Shown: piece after piece, positions 59,441-64,000 of the stretch
Numbering within the stretch: the first letter of the stretch is position 1
Layout of the letters: each line of letters starts with the position of its first letter
From: Aquatica leii
Taxonomy: Eukaryota; Arthropoda; Insecta; Coleoptera; Lampyridae
DNA: 64,000 nt
Assembly (NCBI GenBank): GCA_035610365.1
Contig: CM069437.1
Coordinates: forward strand, 56,630,093 to 56,694,092
Reading direction: 5' to 3'
Notes under the pieces: generated by a model
What the model was told of the DNA's origin: nothing
The model's input: only the letters and a program-made list of their open reading frames with translations
The model's database searches: none
Made by a program: the position numbers and the translations under genes

Positions 59441-60405
59441 AATCATCTTACATAAATCAGCAATGTTTTATAAGCGCTTATCGTTTTTACTGTATAATAA
59501 ATAATTCATTAAGTTCAAACTTAATTGGCGCTCATTAAGGTGTTGTTGGCATCAAACGCTTTTAATAATTTCTAATTTAACGGTACTATGAGTATTATAA
59601 AAATTCAGTACAAAATTCTTGACACAGTAGTAAATATCTTAAAAGACAACATCTGAATAAATAAATATTTTATTTGACTTCGCGTCGTAAATGAACTACT
59701 TTTGTTGAAAACTTTGGTGGTGAATCATACTATATGTTAAAAGTGGGTTTTGAATTGCTATAACTGTTCAGGTTCTTGTATGGCTATATTGAGGAACGCC
59801 CGTTTAATGTTTCAAATTTAGAAATGTGCGTCAATTCAGAACTTATTTATTCGAGAAAGTATTTCAAGTCCAGAAACAGAAGGCTTTCACCACTAAAAAA
59901 ACTTAGTACGACTAAAGACTTTTGTATAAATTAAAACAAACCTAATAACAGATCGAGTTAAAAACTTAAACGTTTATTTAAGATGTATAGTAAATAGTTT
60001 AAGCACAACAAAAACAAATCTAAACGTAAAAATAACAATAATAAATAAACAGTTAACAAATTCTATACTAGTAGAAAAAAAATTCACAAAGATACTATCC
60101 AGTTCCATGTTATTTGAACATAAACAAATAATAAAAAAACATTTTAAAATTTTGCAGAACAGGCTACAATTATCATAATTTATTACGCAAAAGATGAAAT
60201 ACAATAAAAACTAAATGTTTTGTTACTTGTCCTTATTAATAAATTTTCACATTTTGTAATTTAACTGAAGTTCCCAGTACCACACTGTAAGTGTGACTAT
60301 AGCGGCGTCTTTTTGTTTAACTGATTTAACGCTTCGTTCGCGTGGAAATTTCGCTTTTGACATTCGCTGCGAGACGGTTAATTGTAGAGACTAATCGTAA
60401 GTACT
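59441..60405. other. No gene recognised
   Basis: AT-rich, no motif seen. 60,300-60,380 is less AT-rich and unassigned. Confidence 0.4.
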
Positions 60406-60409
60406 TTCT

Positions 60410-61277
60410 TTACTTTCTTATAAAGAAAGTATAACAATCGAAATTTTTTTTCAAATTTTTTTTTTGCATAATTTTACGTTTCAAGGTCTCCTGAATCGGA
60501 AAAATGTATTTTTGACAAAAAAAATTTGGGTGTCTGTGTGTGTGTGTGTAACGATGTTCCCAAAATAACTCTCGAACCAAAAGTCTTAGTAACTTGATAT
60601 TCTCTCGGTTCTATCAAAAGATGGTTCTAATAAAAAACCGCAAGATACGTTAAAAATAACAATTTCTCTTTATATTCTTTTAACTTGTTTATACACGGAG
60701 CACTGCATCTTCCTTACATTATCTTTAGATGTACTCACAATCACTCTTGAGCCAAAAGTCCCAATAACTTCAAATTTGGTAAGGAGCTGGCTTTTCATAT
60801 TCTCTTGGTTGTATCAAAGGATGGGTCTGATAAACAAACCGAAATGTGGGTGTATCCGCCATTCTTAACAGTTTTTCTTGTATATTTTTGTACGTATGTA
60901 AATTATTTGAATTATTTTTACAGTTTCTTATAGAGATAATTTTGACGTTAACAGTTTATTAGATATTTTATTTATAATTTAAAATTAATTCACAAACATC
61001 AACATAACAATCTAGGTTCGAATCCTGCCTGCAACAATTTTTTTTAGAAAAAAATTATATATTTTGAAGGGCAAGCAAATATACGTTAAAAATAATAATT
61101 TTTACTGGTTTGCTAAAAGGGATAGCAATATCGAGGTGCACAAATTTGCCATATTTCGTATGTATCTTAATGAAATCAAGGAAAAAAAATTAGAAAAAAT
61201 TATAGCATGCTAGAAAGTCAATACAAACGCGTACATATCACTTTAAAGTGGTTATATGACAACATAACCTTAAAAAA
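60410..61277 (-). repeat. SINE-like/composite interspersed repeat, copy 3 (with an internal second copy)
   Basis: Two tandem versions of the core lie here: 60,560-60,720 and 60,740-60,900 both carry CCAAAAGTC, TATTCTCT-GGTT and ATGG-TCT words. A GT microsatellite sits at 60,535-60,550. At about 61,008-61,035 GGTTCGAATCCTGCCTGCAAC followed by a T run looks like a tRNA T-arm and terminator. It continues past the inserted LTR at 61,706-61,740. Confidence 0.7.
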
Positions 61278-61281
61278 ATAT

Positions 61282-61701
61282 TGAAACGTTCGAGAAGTTA
61301 TTCTCAACTTCAAGAGCTTTTGCGAGGTTTTTCAGAACGTATACCGAAAGATAGGGAACATTCGAGAAGGATTTCCAAAATGTATAAATGCAGCACGAAC
61401 AAATCAGAAGTTAGTTATTCTCGTAATGTAAATACGGCAGCGTTAAAAAAAATATTCAAGTTTTAATAAATAAGTAATTAACGCGTGCGTTTGAGATAAA
61501 TATACGGAGTACAACCTTGTACGTGACTTTAGTGTAAACAAACAATAAACGTTAAATAGTTAAATAGTTATCCGCGGACTTCATCTTCTTAGCCTAAGTG
61601 TTTTTATTAAATATACTTAGATTTCATCAATTCGGTTAGTTATAAATGTGTACATATTTTTAGTATTAAAAATTAATTAGTTTTAATAAAAATACGTTAC
61701 A
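61282..61701 (+). mobile_element. Fossil solo LTR (gypsy-type family), 4-bp target duplication
   Basis: TGAAACGTTCGAGAAG to ACGTTACA, 420 bp, flanked by ATAT on both sides (61,278-61,281 and 61,702-61,705). It contains TATAAATG at about 61,382 and AATAAATAAG at about 61,466. It interrupts the SINE-like repeat; the uninterrupted counterpart is at 54,335-54,360 in reverse. Confidence 0.88.
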
Positions 61702-61885
61702 ATATGTAGACATTCTTTCATCATTCCTTATAGGAAAGTCGTGTGATGAACAAACCAGTTTATTAATTTAATTTTACGTCGTTGTTTTATTGTTACGCTT
61801 TTAACGATTGAAATGGTTATTTGAGGAAAAATCTTTTTACTGAAGTATTTAGATCCTTCTGATCGCGACAAAATTGCTCACAGAT

Positions 61886-61902
61886 ATGGCGGTCGCCGCC
61901 AT
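61886..61902. promoter_or_regulatory. YY1/Pho-like palindrome ATGGCGG-TCG-CCGCCAT
   Basis: A 17-base perfect palindrome with a 3-base centre. Each arm matches the core of the YY1/Pleiohomeotic consensus (GCCGCCAT). It is very GC-rich for this region. No gene start is evident nearby, so function is speculative. Confidence 0.25.
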
Positions 61903-63730
61903 TTGTGTTTTTGTTTATTTAAAGTAATTTCAGCAAGTTAACCGAGGTTTAAACCCTTCTTTTTGCCCTCATAGTTATGAGAAGTCAATCCCATTGTAAT
62001 TCTATTTAAAAATTATTAAACCAATTAAATCCCGGTGCAATCAAAGATAGGTTGATAATCTCAAGGACTACGTTTCAGAATAAAACTTTAAGCTTAGTTC
62101 AGTTGTCGACAACCTGTTATTTGCTTACCACACGCTTTTAGATTTGTTGCTTGCTTATCTACAGTTTTCTTATATTAAACTTTTAGCTAATTTTATTCTG
62201 TTTACGATCGTATTTTACTTTCAGTCGAGTATAATTATTTAACGTTTAGCTTATACTAAATTTATGTATTACTATTAAACGTTCATGACTTGAACCGAAC
62301 GAGTAGCCTTAGTAATTGTTCACGTCGTATCAAAGCCGGTGGTGGCTATTTAGTTTGACGAATGTAAGCTGGCACTTGTAATCGTTAGGAGTATTAAGCA
62401 ACTGTAGTTAACCTTATTACTTGCTATACTAAAAGACTCCAAGACCAAGGACTAAGTAATACGTTATTCTTATTACATTTTTGAAAGATCAAGTCTCGTT
62501 ATTAAGAATCTTATTGCATGTATTTAGTCTGTAATTTACTGAAATTTGTCTATGTGGAAAATATACAACCATTTCGTTACGTTCTCTTGTTATAAAATTG
62601 TTTGCTTTGCTCCTTTACCTAAGTTCCTCAACAGTGGATTTATATGTATCTTTGGTGTTTCCAACCCAAGATTCTATGCGTATGCTAGAAGTGGCGCCCG
62701 TTTTTTTAATAGCTTTCTTAACCACTCTATCTCACCGACGCTTTAATTAAAAAAAGTAAAGATTTATAAAAAACATTCAATATAAAAAATATAAAAAATA
62801 TAATAAATAAAAAAGAAAAGTAGATAAATACACATTTTAAAAATGTTAAATACTTACGACAAATTACTAAAAAACATTTTAAAAAACCAAAACTAGAACA
62901 GAACGACAACTTTGACGTGATATAAATATTTAGCGACGAAGATCCAAGCATACTATATCACTTCTTTTTGATTTGTTTTTAAATTTGTGCTCATAATCAA
63001 TAATTATTTTATTACATATGAATTGCATAGCGGTAACACAGTTTTTCATGGATTTATATTAAGTTTGTTGTAAATTTGAGATTAACCAATCTCATCTTAG
63101 TATAGACTCGCCTTCGCTATTACATTTTGTATTTAGTTTTTGTTACGATCGCATTACTGTTCATAACGCTTTCGGATAAATCGTAAGTAATTCTTCTTTA
63201 TATTTAAATTTCATTGTTGGTTAATCTCTTTAATTTGGCAGAATTAAGCGATTCAGTAGATTATATCAGCTATTGCAAGTAAAATTTGTTAAGATAAAAT
63301 TTTTTTAAGCGAAACTGCTAGAGTTTGAAACGGCTCTTTTTCAAAAGTTATTAATAGATAACCTTGAGACCCAATTTGTTGAAATTTCTAAATAACGGCC
63401 TTGAGCCTGAATCAAACTAATGTAGCGTATTGGGAAACCATTTTCTTGTTTGTAATTTGCAATTTTATATCTTCAATCTTCAGCGTGTATTACTTAAGTT
63501 TACCGTACTAATAATTTTTTTAATTTGTAACATTGAACATTTTAATTGCAGATCATACTAAAACTTTACTTTCAGTCATAAATTTTAAAGTATCGTAAAA
63601 TTTATCTAATACAACTGTTGTGTGTACGCTGACCTAATACCTGTCAAGTATCTTTAAAATCAATTTGATTATAATCAAGCCAGATTTAAGCACACAATGG
63701 TCGTACGTAAGCTTACCTACAACGCATTTT
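61903..63730. other. No gene recognised
   Basis: AT-rich. A GTGGCGCCCG word at 62,691-62,700 resembles a tRNA-Lys primer-binding site but no LTR was shown. 63,096-63,117 echoes the PLE tail word ATCTTAGTATAGA followed by GCCTTCGCTA. Confidence 0.4.
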
Positions 63731-63736
63731 GTCGAC

Positions 63737-63793
63737 TATAAATACTTAAGTAGAAGTGACTGTTACTACTCGATCTCAATGAATTCTGATGAA
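63737..63793 (+). promoter_or_regulatory. Candidate TATA promoter and short first coding exon (MNSDE) with donor
   Basis: TATAAATA at 63,737-63,744, an ATG at 63,779, five codons MNSDE, then GTAAGT at 63,794. A TATA box, a short leader and a tiny first exon ending at a strong donor are typical of many small inducible insect genes. The spacing leaves a start site at about 63,767, but no clear initiator word is there. The second exon would lie outside the window or in 63,800-64,000, where none is seen. Confidence 0.3.
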
Positions 63794-64000
63794 GTAAGTT
63801 TTTACATATTTTCCTTTCTTTAAGGGGTGCTATTAATTACAAATATCGTTTTGTATTGTCACAACTGTACGTAATTAGTTGATCGATCAAGTTCAAAGCT
63901 GCTGTAATTACTAATAATTTTTTTTTACTATGAAACTAAACGAACAAACGGAAAAGTGACAGTTCGTTCATGATCTTGTTTGCTATTTAATCCTTTAAAT

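Overview
This window is AT-rich eukaryotic DNA, most likely from an insect (a beetle is a guess I cannot prove). The evidence is two intronless tRNA-Pro genes with pol III terminators, spliced-gene signals (GTAAGT donors), and a repeat load typical of insects: pogo/Tigger, mariner, hAT, RTE/R1-type LINEs, Penelope-like elements (PLEs) and Ty3/gypsy-type LTR fossils. I see no complete multi-exon host gene. The only convincing host coding piece is one minus-strand exon at 32,944-33,056, plus a weak TATA-and-short-first-exon candidate at 63,737-63,793.

Layout. 1-6.2 kb: a mini-cluster of tRNA-Pro sequences, two intact (UGG and AGG anticodons) and three decayed, all on the minus strand. It is mixed with a LINE split by a pogo/Tigger transposon, a piggyBac-like remnant and a SINE-like repeat. 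6.2-10.6 kb: gene-poor AT-rich DNA.

10.6-32.7 kb: three head-to-tail copies of a complex repeat of about 6.6 kb. Copy 1 lacks about 2 kb and carries a 279-bp PLE-derived insert. Copy 2 carries a solo LTR and a 3.3-kb Penelope-like element with an open 624-codon reverse transcriptase/GIY-YIG frame. Copy 3 is the plain version. Empty sites in sister copies let several insertions be mapped almost to the base. Each copy holds a decayed gene of an insect-expanded, uncharacterised transposase-like family and an RTE LINE tail.

32.7-38.9 kb: the host exon, then a mariner with long inverted repeats that is split by a complete-length RTE insertion with a 10-bp target duplication, then a hAT remnant. 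41.5-44.4 kb: a minus-strand LINE with ORF1-, endonuclease- and RT-like parts. 45-52.5 kb: a gutted ZMYM1-like hAT, then two adjacent decayed PLEs. 53-62 kb: fossil LTR pieces of one gypsy-type family (one with a CCCH zinc finger between its LTRs), an R1-clade LINE piece and inverted copies of the SINE-like repeat. 62-64 kb: mostly featureless.

All protein identifications come from recognising motifs by eye. No database search was run.
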